Shown: in pieces, positions 51,452 through 60,415 of the stretch
Numbering within the stretch: the first letter of the stretch is position 1
How the letters are laid out: each line of letters starts with the position of its first letter
Source: Gordonia oryzae
Lineage (GTDB): Bacteria > Actinomycetota > Actinomycetes > Mycobacteriales > Mycobacteriaceae
Assembly (NCBI RefSeq): GCF_003797185.1
Contig: NZ_RKMH01000010.1
Location: 124,001-188,000 of the forward strand
Length of the DNA: 64,000 nt
Direction of reading: 5' to 3'
Program-made: the position numbers and the translations under genes
Notes under the pieces: generated by a model
Told to the model about the DNA's origin: nothing
Seen by the model: only the letters and a program-made list of their open reading frames with translations
Databases searched by the model: none

Positions 51452-53563
51452 TCAGGCGTGAGTGTCCAGCGGGATTCTGATGTTTCCGAGAGCGTCGATG
51501 TGCGCCTCGTAGCCAGCCGGAATGGTCACAGTGGTGGTGGGCACTTCGACCACCGCTGGACCTTGGATGCGGTGTCCTGCGCGGAGTAGCCCATAGTCGT
51601 AGATCGCGGTCTCCTCAAATCCGCGCTCGACCTGTAGGAACACTTGCCGGTGCCCCTTGATGGCCTCCTGCGCATTGCTGCTGTCGGCCCGAAGATGCTC
51701 CGGCAAGGTGGGCCGGAATGGCAGGCGGCCGATACCGCGAACTCGATAGGTGATGATCTGCAGCCCTGCGGCAGGCAACCCTGAACCTTCGCCATACAAT
51801 TCGGCGTAGCGGCGCTCGAATGACTCGGTCATCAACCCGATGCCGGATTCATCAACATCTTCTGGCGGCGCCGGCGCGGTGACCTCAAACATCTGCGCCG
51901 TGTAACGAGCGTCGAACTCTCTGGTCAAAGAGAGCGATTCAAACTCGACACCTTGCCTGTCAAGTGCATCGCTCACCTGGCTGGCAAGCGTTCGGAAGTT
52001 TTCGTTGACTCGATCCGGCGACACCGGGAACGGCGACGGGTCGCTCAGTTCGGCGGACACGATCACATCCGATGCGGCAAGCCCGTAGGCCGAGAAGCCC
52101 GAGGCCGCCGCTCCGAGAGGGATGACAAGTTCTTTGGCGCCGAGTTCCATCGAGAATGCCGAGGCGTGGATCGGACCAGCGCCGCCGAAGGCGTATACGA
52201 CGAAATCGCGCGGATCATTTCCGGACTCGACGACGGATTTGCGCATCAAGTCCGCGGTTTGGGCGTTCTGGACCTCGTAGACCGCAGCCGCGGCTTCGCG
52301 GGCGTTGAGTCCCAATGGGTTTCCGATATTCTCCAGCAGAGCCTTCTCGGCAAGATCTACGCGCAATGCACGCTTACCGCCCAGGAAGTAGTCCGGGTTG
52401 ATGATTCCGAGCACGAGGTCGGCGTCTGTGACCGTGGGGTGGATCCCTCCGTGACCGTATGCGGCTGGTCCGGGAACGGCCGCGGCACTCTTCGGTCCCA
52501 CCCGAAGATTCCCGCCAGCGTCAATCCAGGCGATTGCCCCGCCTCCGGAACCGATCACATCGACCTTGATCGTGGGCACATTGATCGGATGTTGATTGAT
52601 GATGGTTCCCGCAGCGCGCACGGGTTCACCGTCGACGACCAGACCCACGAGGAAGGTGGTTCCTCCCACATCAGCGGTGATGACATTCCGATGCCCCAGC
52701 TGAGCAGCCAGCCTCGACGCACCCACCACTCCGCCACTGAGCACCGATCCCACTGTCGTGATGGCCGAAGCGGGCGCTTCGGCGGCCGACACCGTGCCGC
52801 CCGAACTCTGCATGATCAGCAACGGACCGGCAACTCCGCGTCGTTTGAGCTCTGCGGACAAGGGCTCGAGATAGCGCTTCAACGGAGGGCCAAGCTGTGT
52901 ATTCATGATTGTCGTAGAGCTGCGGGAGAATTCGCGAATTCGAGGCGAAACCTCGCTCGAGATCGAGACGAAGACGTCTGGCGCGACCTCGTTGATGATC
53001 TGACGGATACGGCGTTCGTGTGCGGGATTCTGGAACGACCACAGCAACGATACGGCTATGGCGTCGATCCCACTATCGACGAGTTCTCGCACCGCCGCGC
53101 GGACCTCGTCCTCATTCAGGTGAACAAGGATCGTGCCACCTTGATCTACGCGCTCGGTCACCTCCATGACCTTGGTTCGAGGCACGAGAGGTGCGGGCTT
53201 GCGGGTATTGATCAGGTCCTGTGCCTCTGATCCCGACAGGCCGAGATAACGGCCCTCGACATTCATGATGGCGATGGAATCACCATGACCCTTGGTGGTG
53301 ATGAATCCGACGCCGTTGACATTGCCCGTGACCAATGCGTTCAGCGTCGAGGTCGTTCCGTGTGCGATGTACGCCGTGTTCGCGAGCAGTTCAGCTTCGG
53401 AAATGCCCAGCGTTTCAGCCAGCTCGGAAATGGCGTTCAGCACCCCGTCGGCGTAGTCGGACGGGGTCGACGGCGTCTTCGCGCCGACCACCCGCCCCTG
53501 CTCATCGGCAGCAACCGCGTCGGTGAACGTGCCACCGACGTCTATTCCCAGCACGTATTGCAT
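51452..53563 (-). CDS. HyuA-type ATP-binding carboxylase/oxoprolinase subunit
   Basis: This 703-residue protein has the acetate-kinase/Hsp70 type nucleotide fold: phosphate-1 motif GIDVGGTFTDAV at the N-terminus, AHGTTSTLNALVTG, ADVGGTTFLVGLV and VYAFGGAGPIHA. It would use ATP to activate the substrate or bicarbonate, working with the HyuB subunit next door. ATG 53563 is chosen because GAGGAG lies five bases upstream; an open frame to 53758 is an overlap artefact. It begins one base after the ligase stop. Confidence 0.88.
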   Translation of the reverse strand: MQYVLGIDVGGTFTDAVAADEQGRVVGAKTPSTPSDYADGVLNAISELAETLGISEAELLANTAYIAHGTTSTLNALVTGNVNGVGFITTKGHGDSIAIMNVEGRYLGLSGSEAQDLINTRKPAPLVPRTKVMEVTERVDQGGTILVHLNEDEVRAAVRELVDSGIDAIAVSLLWSFQNPAHERRIRQIINEVAPDVFVSISSEVSPRIREFSRSSTTIMNTQLGPPLKRYLEPLSAELKRRGVAGPLLIMQSSGGTVSAAEAPASAITTVGSVLSGGVVGASRLAAQLGHRNVITADVGGTTFLVGLVVDGEPVRAAGTIINQHPINVPTIKVDVIGSGGGAIAWIDAGGNLRVGPKSAAAVPGPAAYGHGGIHPTVTDADLVLGIINPDYFLGGKRALRVDLAEKALLENIGNPLGLNAREAAAAVYEVQNAQTADLMRKSVVESGNDPRDFVVYAFGGAGPIHASAFSMELGAKELVIPLGAAASGFSAYGLAASDVIVSAELSDPSPFPVSPDRVNENFRTLASQVSDALDRQGVEFESLSLTREFDARYTAQMFEVTAPAPPEDVDESGIGLMTESFERRYAELYGEGSGLPAAGLQIITYRVRGIGRLPFRPTLPEHLRADSSNAQEAIKGHRQVFLQVERGFEETAIYDYGLLRAGHRIQGPAVVEVPTTTVTIPAGYEAHIDALGNIRIPLDTHA

Positions 53564-53564
53564 G

Positions 53565-55250
53565 TCAGCTCCTCGTTGTCGCGTTTGCGGTGTGTGACGT
53601 GGTACTCGTCGCCGATCGTTCGGCGACGAGCACCGATAGCCGAACCTTGTCGATCTTGGCCGACGGTGTGGTTGGAAGTGAGTCGAAGTGTTCAAGGCGC
53701 TCAGGCCATTTGAACTTCGCGACTTCACGGTCGTCGAGGTGTCGACGGATCTGATCAAGCGTGAGCTCTGGTGCAGTGGGCTCCAGTTCTACACACAGGC
53801 ATCCACGCTCGCCCAGTCGCTCATCGGGCACCGCCACCAGGGCTGCCCGACGCAGCCCCGGAAGCCCGATCACGAGGCCCTCGACCTCTGCGGCGCTGAT
53901 CTTCTCGCCGCCGCGGTTGACCAGGTCCTTCGCGCGCCCTTCGAACGTGTAGTAGACGCCGCCGTCCCACTGGTGCCGGGCAACGAGGTCGCCAGTACGG
54001 TAGAAGCCATCGGAGGTGAAAGCGACGGCGTTCCGTTCCGGGGCCGCGAGGTAGCCGCGAATCGTGTAGGGACCGCGAGCGCACAGTTCGCCGACGACGC
54101 CGTCGTCGACCTCTACTTCCTCGCCCAGTCGAAGCACCCGCACCTCGTCCAGACGCGACAGCGGTGTGCCGATACCGTGCTGGCGAACTGAACGCGGAGC
54201 ACCCAGCGGAGAGACCATACATAGGCCCTCGCCCATACCGAACATATTCAGCACGGGCACCCCGCGGGACTCGAACGCCTCGAAGACCGCGTCGCTGATC
54301 TCTGATCCCCCCATCGTGATACGACGCAGGGACCGGGTGGCGGCATCGAGTCCCGGGTGCGCCACGATACCGGCGGCCAGGCCGGGTGGAATGAGCATGT
54401 CGGTGATCTCCAGCCGGGTCATCACGTCGAGCATGTCGTCAGGATCAGGCCTACCGATCACAAATGCACCGCCCACCGCGTGCGCAGCATGAAGCGCACA
54501 GACGATCCCGGCGTTGTGGACCAGCGGGACTATGTGCAACACCCGCACGTCGGATTCCCAGCCCAGCCTCTGCGCCCACGCGAGAGCGTTGTACCAGTAT
54601 TCTTGGTGCTGGCGGGGAATCACTTTGGGGACGCCGGTCGTGCCACCCGACAACTGGAAGACCGCGACATCATCGGGGTCGATCTGAGCCTGGGCCGCAT
54701 CGACCAGCTCTCGGACGCGTTCCGGCGAAAGATCGGCACCGGCCGTCATCAGTGAGCCGGGCGCGTCATCGAGGGGGAACACCAGCCGCTGAGAACCATC
54801 TTGCTCGGCAAGCGACCTGGCGAATGCGAGCAGGTCGAAAGACCTGTGGCGCAACTGCACGATGTGGCCGGCGGCGTGAGTCTGGGCGGCAATTTGACGA
54901 ATCTCGTTGCCGCGATGAGCACTTAGAGTGCACACCGGAATCAGCGCCGCTTTCATCAGGGCGTACCAGGCCACCACCGTGGCGACATCGTTGTCCAGTT
55001 GCAACATGACCGCCGCACCCGGCCTGAGGCCCGCGTCGAGCAGTCCCGCACCGATACGATCGGTCTCGTCATCAAGCTCGCGATAGGTCAGAGAGCGATC
55101 GGGACCTATGAGCGCCAACGCATCTGGAGTTCTCGTGGCCTGGGCCGCGAGTTCTTGACCGATTGTTGCAGAACCCCAAACCTCCCGATACCGAGCCGCG
55201 TCGGCCTCGTCGAAGGGTTCGACATCGTCTTGCCATTGTGTGAGTTTCAT
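53565..55250 (-). CDS. Aryl-AMP/acyl-CoA ligase (DhbE/EntE-like)
   Basis: This 561-residue AMP-forming ligase has a P-loop QLSGGTTGVPKVIPR and the aryl-acid ligase segment HQEYWYNALAWAQRLGW. It also has an NMFGMGEGLCM adenylate motif, RTGDLVARHQWDGGVYYTFEGRAKDLVNRGGEKI and the C-terminal lysine in PTTPSAKIDKVRL. The resemblance to 2,3-dihydroxybenzoate and salicylate activating enzymes suggests an aromatic acid substrate. It overlaps the flavin monooxygenase gene by 4 bp and probably supplies its CoA-bound substrate; no carrier domain is nearby, so CoA transfer is likely. Confidence 0.88.
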   Translation of the reverse strand: MKLTQWQDDVEPFDEADAARYREVWGSATIGQELAAQATRTPDALALIGPDRSLTYRELDDETDRIGAGLLDAGLRPGAAVMLQLDNDVATVVAWYALMKAALIPVCTLSAHRGNEIRQIAAQTHAAGHIVQLRHRSFDLLAFARSLAEQDGSQRLVFPLDDAPGSLMTAGADLSPERVRELVDAAQAQIDPDDVAVFQLSGGTTGVPKVIPRQHQEYWYNALAWAQRLGWESDVRVLHIVPLVHNAGIVCALHAAHAVGGAFVIGRPDPDDMLDVMTRLEITDMLIPPGLAAGIVAHPGLDAATRSLRRITMGGSEISDAVFEAFESRGVPVLNMFGMGEGLCMVSPLGAPRSVRQHGIGTPLSRLDEVRVLRLGEEVEVDDGVVGELCARGPYTIRGYLAAPERNAVAFTSDGFYRTGDLVARHQWDGGVYYTFEGRAKDLVNRGGEKISAAEVEGLVIGLPGLRRAALVAVPDERLGERGCLCVELEPTAPELTLDQIRRHLDDREVAKFKWPERLEHFDSLPTTPSAKIDKVRLSVLVAERSATSTTSHTANATTRS

Positions 55251-56851
55251 TGGGCTAAAACCCTTTCCAACTCCGTGGCCGGTGCGATGGGATGAAGCAT
55301 ATCGACGCGGCCCGCCACCAGCGCATCGATCCCGTCAGCAAGAAGATTGCGATCCAGGACGATCGCAACGGGTAGGCCTAGTTCGAGACGTACCCGCTCG
55401 CCGAATGCCAGGCGATGAACCAGTGCCGGTCTCCCGGCATCGCCCGTCACCACGACAACCCCCGACGCGTGGGATGCCGAGCCGCGCAACTGTTCGATGA
55501 GTTCTGTCGCGCGCTCGCCCCACGCGTCATCGAAGTCGACAGTCAACGTTGCGATTTCATCAAGGCCGGCCAGGTCGTCGACAATGCGTGTGCTCTGATT
55601 ACCGACGGCGGCCTGACCGAGAATCCACTCGTCCGGGACCGACGGCGGCACCTGGTCAGAGACTACGTCTGCATACGCAGCTGCTGCGCCTCGTACGAGC
55701 TCAGGATCGGTGCGGCGCAGATCATCGAGCCCCACGGCTCCACCCCGGCTCATGAACGACACGGCAACTCGCTCGGGACTGCCATCCATCCGATACGGGA
55801 ACGACTCCCACCAGATCTTGCTCTGCATCGCACGCCACTGGAGCCGGTCGACTGCACCACGCCGACCCGCCTCATAGGAATGCAGCTCCTGCGCTACAGC
55901 GTCAGGACTGCCGTCCGAGTGCTCCATCGCGGCGCTGAGCGCGATAGCTCCCTCCATGGCCAGTTTGGTGCCCGAGCCCAATGACGGATGCGCGGTGGCC
56001 ACCGCGTCGCCGAGTAATACGACGTTGCCGTGCGACCATCGTTGACAACGGACGGTACGGAAATGCGCCCACCGTGAAGCGTTGCCGAGCAGCGGCCTGC
56101 CACCCAGGAGATCAGAGAACGCATGCGAAAGGTAGGCAAGGCTCTTCTCGTCCGATTCACCCCGCGGATACACGTCGGCACCAAGTCCGGCTCGCGCGAG
56201 TGCATGATCGTCGGTCTCGACAACCCATGTCGACTTTCCCTCTGCATAGGGATATGCGTGCACCACGAACACCCCGTCGTCGGTGCGCACAGGCATGAAG
56301 GTCGTGCCGGGCAACTCAGTATCGCTACCGCACCAGATAAACTGGCCGCGCCCGACACTCACGGTGGCGCCGAGCTCGTCGCCGAGCCGCTCCCTGGTCT
56401 GGCTGCTGACGCCGTCGGCGGCAACCACCACGTCATATTCTGAGCTCAACGCAAGGGCGTCAGCATCGACACCGATGTGCATCCCCACTCCCGCGTCTTC
56501 GGCTCGATGACGAAGTATCCGAATCAGGCCACCACGATCGATGGCGACGCCGTGATGAAACGCGTTGAGAAACACCTCTCCGGCGGGGAGCCGAAACGAC
56601 GCCGACGAGAACTGGAATGACATCGACATGATGTCGGCGTGGACGGCGGCGTCGACAGTTCGGATCGTTTCCAGAAGAGCGCCGGTCAGCCCGACACCGA
56701 ATCCGAGAGCCTCGGATTCGGGGATGCGGTCATAGAGATCGATTTTCCAATCACTATGCCGGCGAGCCAGCAGCCGAGCACAGAACGCTCCTGCCGATCC
56801 GCCGCCGACGACAGCAACCCGACGCTGACGAACGGGGACAACTCCACTCAT
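55247..56851 (-). CDS. Aryl-CoA flavin monooxygenase with vestigial OYE-like C-terminus
   Basis: This is a 534-residue protein. Residues 1-390 are a PHBH-type FAD monooxygenase: VVGGGSAGAF at 14-23, VVVAADGVSSQTRERL and the motif GDAVATAHPSLGSGTKLAMEG, nearly that of anthraniloyl-CoA monooxygenase and salicyloyl-CoA 5-hydroxylase. Those relatives are about 770 residues with a full old-yellow-enzyme reductase domain. Here only the end of such a barrel seems to remain (VRLELGLPVAIVL, then DALVAGRVDMLHP), so the reductase activity is probably lost. ATG 56851 has GAGG upstream. It heads the operon. Confidence 0.82.
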   Translation of the reverse strand: MSGVVPVRQRRVAVVGGGSAGAFCARLLARRHSDWKIDLYDRIPESEALGFGVGLTGALLETIRTVDAAVHADIMSMSFQFSSASFRLPAGEVFLNAFHHGVAIDRGGLIRILRHRAEDAGVGMHIGVDADALALSSEYDVVVAADGVSSQTRERLGDELGATVSVGRGQFIWCGSDTELPGTTFMPVRTDDGVFVVHAYPYAEGKSTWVVETDDHALARAGLGADVYPRGESDEKSLAYLSHAFSDLLGGRPLLGNASRWAHFRTVRCQRWSHGNVVLLGDAVATAHPSLGSGTKLAMEGAIALSAAMEHSDGSPDAVAQELHSYEAGRRGAVDRLQWRAMQSKIWWESFPYRMDGSPERVAVSFMSRGGAVGLDDLRRTDPELVRGAAAAYADVVSDQVPPSVPDEWILGQAAVGNQSTRIVDDLAGLDEIATLTVDFDDAWGERATELIEQLRGSASHASGVVVVTGDAGRPALVHRLAFGERVRLELGLPVAIVLDRNLLADGIDALVAGRVDMLHPIAPATELERVLAQ

Positions 56852-57004
56852 ACGAACCTCATTTCGGTTCCCACAGGGACCTCTTTCACAGTGACGACAC
56901 TTCGGGTGGCTCACGCCTCTCGACACAACGTACTGTGATTGGACTCACGTGTCAATACTCGGACGTTGGCGTAGCACGACTGCGTCCGTAATTCGACAGA
57001 AGTG

Positions 57005-57034
57005 TTGACAGGCCTTGCGCCACAGTCCTAGCGT
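57005..57034 (+). promoter_or_regulatory. Sigma-70-type promoter of the VOC operon
   Basis: TTGACA (57005-57010) and TAGCGT (57029-57034) are separated by 18 bases and lie 34 bp before the VOC start. The rest of the 216-bp divergent region also holds GAACC-N7-GGTTC at 56854-56870, overlapping the ribosome site of the monooxygenase gene, a possible regulator site. Confidence 0.5.
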
Positions 57035-57067
57035 GGCCATATCCCGCTCCAGTACAGGAGGATTGAC

Positions 57068-57730
57068 ATGGCAGATCTCGCCGACCAGCATCTCGTTCAC
57101 GGTGTCGACCACACCGCGTACCCAACCTTTGACCCTGAGGCCACGGTGCGGTTCTACCGCGATGTGCTGGGCTTCCCGGTGGTGCATTCGATTTGTGCCG
57201 CAGGTTGGGGGCCTGCCGACCACCCCGACTTCGTGCACTTCTTTTTCGATATCGGCGACGGAGACCGGCTGGCGTTCTTTTACTATTTCGGACTGCAGCC
57301 GCAGAACCTGACCGGCCGCGGCGATGCATATTCGGGCTTCGGCGCCGAAGTGCCCGAGTTCTTCCTCAATTCACGACACCTGGCAATCCATGTCGAATCA
57401 GAAGAAGTACTGCTGGAGTATCGCCGGCGTCTCGACAGCAGCGAGTGGCCAGTCGAAATGCAGGTCACTCACGAAACCATCGAGTCGATCTACACCCACG
57501 ACCCCAACGGATACATGATTGAACTGACCCGGGCGTTGCGCCCAGTCACAGCGCAAGAAGATCTCGATGCCGAGATCGCCATCGAGGCACTCATCGATAT
57601 CACCCGGAGGCCTGAGCCGACGCTCGGCAAGCTACTCGCCCGTAAGGCAGAACTGATCGTCGAGCGGGCTGCGCGCTGGCAGGACCCAAGCACATCCACA
57701 TCACCTGCCACGGCTGAGGTTCGTCGATGA
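57068..57730 (+). CDS. VOC-superfamily (glyoxalase/extradiol dioxygenase fold) protein
   Basis: This 220-residue protein has one VOC domain at about 8-155 (HGVDHTAYPTFDPEATVRFYRDVLGFPVVHS), with likely metal ligands H15, a histidine in SRHLAIHV and glutamate in GYMIELTR. The family includes glyoxalase I, extradiol dioxygenases, methylmalonyl-CoA epimerase and others. A 60-residue helical tail follows. AGGAGG sits six bases before ATG. As first gene of the divergent operon it may open a ring or isomerise a CoA ester; the reaction is not determinable. Confidence 0.8.
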   Translation: MADLADQHLVHGVDHTAYPTFDPEATVRFYRDVLGFPVVHSICAAGWGPADHPDFVHFFFDIGDGDRLAFFYYFGLQPQNLTGRGDAYSGFGAEVPEFFLNSRHLAIHVESEEVLLEYRRRLDSSEWPVEMQVTHETIESIYTHDPNGYMIELTRALRPVTAQEDLDAEIAIEALIDITRRPEPTLGKLLARKAELIVERAARWQDPSTSTSPATAEVRR

Positions 57731-57975
57731 TCGACCTATACATCCTCGACGTACCCGAGAACGCCGGCATCGTCACACTCGCCCACGCCGATGCATCACT
57801 GTCCACGAGCATGGTCGGCCCGTACTACCGCATCCACACTGAAGAGTCATCGCTGGAATTCGATCGCAAGGCCACCGGCTGTCGCCACGCTGTCTGGTAC
57901 AGCGCCATCGCCGGACTCGCCGGCGGAACTGTCGTCGTACTCGACAAACACATGATGAGAGTGGAAACCGAATGA
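57727..57975 (+). CDS. Small conserved-looking protein of unknown function
   Basis: This is an 82-residue protein beginning MIDLYILDVPENAGIVTLAH. Its ATG overlaps the VOC stop by 4 bp and its own stop overlaps the hydrolase start by 4 bp, so it is surely translated within the operon. It has a small-residue-rich stretch IAGLAGGTVVVLD but no clear membrane helix, no cysteine motif and no family I recognise. It could be a small subunit or accessory protein of a neighbouring enzyme. Confidence 0.75.
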   Translation: MIDLYILDVPENAGIVTLAHADASLSTSMVGPYYRIHTEESSLEFDRKATGCRHAVWYSAIAGLAGGTVVVLDKHMMRVETE

Positions 57976-59219
57976 CGCGCTCGACCTCACTCGGCTCAGG
58001 TCGCTATCTCGATACTTCCGACCGGCCCGAATATTCACATACCACGGTGCACGAATTGACCACCGCGGACAAAGCCCGAGTACACGGCGTGCTCACCACG
58101 ATCCCAGGATCGACGACGGTGGTCACACTGATGCATCCGCGCGCCGACGTCACCCATCACGGCATGGTCAACGAGCTTCTGACAAGCGGCGTCTCGGTCT
58201 GGACGCAGCACACGCGCTCGCCCAACAACGACCTCAACCTCAACCATGAACAAGCTCTACTCGATGTCGCTGCCGGAATGACCTTCCTTCGCGACGCGGG
58301 TTTTGAATCCGTGGTCACCCTAGGCCATTCAGGCGGCGGAACGCTCTATGCGTACTACGCCGAACAGGCGGGACTACCGCCGGAGAGACGGTTTCGTACC
58401 AGTCCGAGCGGGCGCCCGTCCCGACTCGGCGAGGCCGACCTCCCTCCCGCCGACGGCGCGATATTCCTTGCCCCGCACCCGGGCCAAGGACGACTACTTC
58501 TGGGGTGTATTGACCCCTCCGTCGGCGACGAAGCCGACCCCATGTCGGTCATCGAGGCACTCAACGCCTATTCCCCGCGGAATGGATTTGCCGAGCCGCC
58601 GAACTCGTCACAGTACAGCGAGGAATTTGTCGAACTCTACCGGCAGGCCCAATATGCGCGAGTCGAACGACTCGATGCTCTCGCGCGCGAGAGCATCGCA
58701 GCCACGCGCACGGCACGCGCGCAGTTCGACACCACCGGTGACATGAACGACCGCCGACGTTCGCTGGCTCCACATATCATGGTGGTCTATCGAACCGACG
58801 CCGACTTGCGCACCGTCGACCTGCACATCGATCCCAATGAGCGGCCTTATGGATCCGTATTCGGTCGACGACCGGACTTGATCAACTACGGCCAAGTCGG
58901 GTTCGGCCGAATAACGACACCGGAAGCATGGCTATCCACATGGTCGGGAATTTCCTCGCGGGCCGACTTCGTTCGATGCGCCGCCGGTGTGGAAGTTCCG
59001 ACGCTGTTTATCGAGCTCACCGGGGACCAAGCCGCGTTTCCCTCGGACACACGGCGAATGGTCGGCGCGCTCGCGGCCAGAGACAAGACACACGTCGCAG
59101 TTCGGGGGACACACTTCGGCGGGCCCATCGCACCTGGCGAACCCACCGGGTACTCCCTTGCGGGCGAGCAGATTCAGCAATGGCTAGCCGCTCGCTTTCC
59201 CCTGGTGGGTATCAAGTGA
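57972..59219 (+). CDS. Alpha/beta hydrolase
   Basis: This 415-residue hydrolase has its nucleophile S120 in the elbow TLGHSGGGT and a probable C-terminal histidine in VAVRGTHFGGP. The acid is probably the aspartate in IELTGDQAAF. A long insertion between about 135 and 300 forms the cap. No signal peptide is present. In an aromatic pathway it could act as a C-C bond hydrolase or thioesterase after ring opening (inference). It is coupled by 4-bp overlaps to the genes on both sides. Confidence 0.8.
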   Translation: MTRSTSLGSGRYLDTSDRPEYSHTTVHELTTADKARVHGVLTTIPGSTTVVTLMHPRADVTHHGMVNELLTSGVSVWTQHTRSPNNDLNLNHEQALLDVAAGMTFLRDAGFESVVTLGHSGGGTLYAYYAEQAGLPPERRFRTSPSGRPSRLGEADLPPADGAIFLAPHPGQGRLLLGCIDPSVGDEADPMSVIEALNAYSPRNGFAEPPNSSQYSEEFVELYRQAQYARVERLDALARESIAATRTARAQFDTTGDMNDRRRSLAPHIMVVYRTDADLRTVDLHIDPNERPYGSVFGRRPDLINYGQVGFGRITTPEAWLSTWSGISSRADFVRCAAGVEVPTLFIELTGDQAAFPSDTRRMVGALAARDKTHVAVRGTHFGGPIAPGEPTGYSLAGEQIQQWLAARFPLVGIK

Positions 59220-60415
59220 CCCCATCCCAGCCGCTGGCCGGTATCCGCGTACTGGAATTGGGGAACTATATCGCCGCTCCCACTGCGGGCCGAATGCTCG
59301 CCGACTTCGGCGCCGAAGTCATCAAGGTCGAACGCCCCGATACCGGGGACGAACTACGCGGGTGGCGACTCTATGCGGGCGAGACGTCGATGCTCTTTCG
59401 CACCATCAACCGCAACAAGCGTTCAGTGGAGATCGACCTTCGAACGGAGGCGGGACAGCGGACCATCCAACGGCTGATCCCGCACTGTGATGTCCTTCTC
59501 GAAAACTTCCGACCGGGAACCCTGGACCGCTGGGGCCTGGACGCAAAGACACTCGATGCCCTCAACCCGAGGCTGGTCATCGCCCGTATATCCGCCTTTG
59601 GCCAAACGGGTCCGATGTCTGGGCAGCCAGGATTTGCCGCCGTCGCCGAAGCGATGGGCGGAATGCGAGCACTGATCGGCGAGCCCGACCGCCCGCCGGC
59701 GCGAACAGGAGTATCCATCGGAGACACCATCGCCGGCTTGTACGCGGCCTTCGGCACGATCATGGCTCTTTATGAACGCGAGACCTCGCCCAGCCCTCCA
59801 CCGATCGCTCGTCGTACCATCGACGTCGCTCTCAACGAGTCGGTTCTGTCGGTCATGGAATCACTCATCCCAGATTTCTCCGCGTACGGAGTGCGCCGGG
59901 AGCGGGTCGGTGGACGTATCGAAGGCATAGCGCCCAGCAATGCCTACCCGTGTGCCGATGGTCGCGACGTGGTCATCGCGGGAAACAGCGACGCCATATT
60001 TCAGCGGCTCATGGCGGTGATCGCCAGAGCAGACCTGGCCGCCGACACCGAACTCGCCACCAACGCCGGACGTTGGCGTCGCCGGGACGAACTGGATGTG
60101 GCCATCGGAGAATGGACCGCACAACATTCGAGAGACTTCGTACTGGAAAAGCTCAACGCCGATTCTATTCCAGCCGGCGCGATCTACACTGCAGAGGATC
60201 TCTGTGATGACGAGCAACTCCGATCACGCAATATGATTCAGAAGCACCGTGTTGACATCGCCGGGCATATCGAAGATGTCTACTTCCCCGGGATTGTTCC
60301 GGTCATCGGAGAACGCTCCGGGCCCATTCGCAGCCTGGGCCCTGATCTCGGAGAAGGCACGCGCGAAATACTCGAACGATTTGCAGATACGCTACCTGGC
60401 GAGGCACACGTATGA
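59216..60415 (+). CDS. Family III CoA-transferase (CaiB/BaiF)
   Basis: This 399-residue enzyme moves CoA between acids. Landmarks are VLELGNYIAAPTAGRMLADFGAEVIKVE at the start, LLENFRPGTLDRWGL, and the catalytic aspartate D170 in GVSIGDTIAGLYAAF. GTG 59216 overlaps the hydrolase stop by 4 bp; an upstream in-frame ATG lies within the hydrolase and is unlikely. Next to an HMG-CoA lyase-like gene it may form the lyase's CoA-ester substrate from succinyl-CoA, as in itaconate or citramalate pathways (inference). Confidence 0.9.
   Translation: MTPSQPLAGIRVLELGNYIAAPTAGRMLADFGAEVIKVERPDTGDELRGWRLYAGETSMLFRTINRNKRSVEIDLRTEAGQRTIQRLIPHCDVLLENFRPGTLDRWGLDAKTLDALNPRLVIARISAFGQTGPMSGQPGFAAVAEAMGGMRALIGEPDRPPARTGVSIGDTIAGLYAAFGTIMALYERETSPSPPPIARRTIDVALNESVLSVMESLIPDFSAYGVRRERVGGRIEGIAPSNAYPCADGRDVVIAGNSDAIFQRLMAVIARADLAADTELATNAGRWRRRDELDVAIGEWTAQHSRDFVLEKLNADSIPAGAIYTAEDLCDDEQLRSRNMIQKHRVDIAGHIEDVYFPGIVPVIGERSGPIRSLGPDLGEGTREILERFADTLPGEAHV

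Noticed and set aside
58928..59215. A 96-codon N-terminal extension of the CoA-transferase
   Set aside because: It lies inside the hydrolase gene in another frame; the family start is at GTG 59216.
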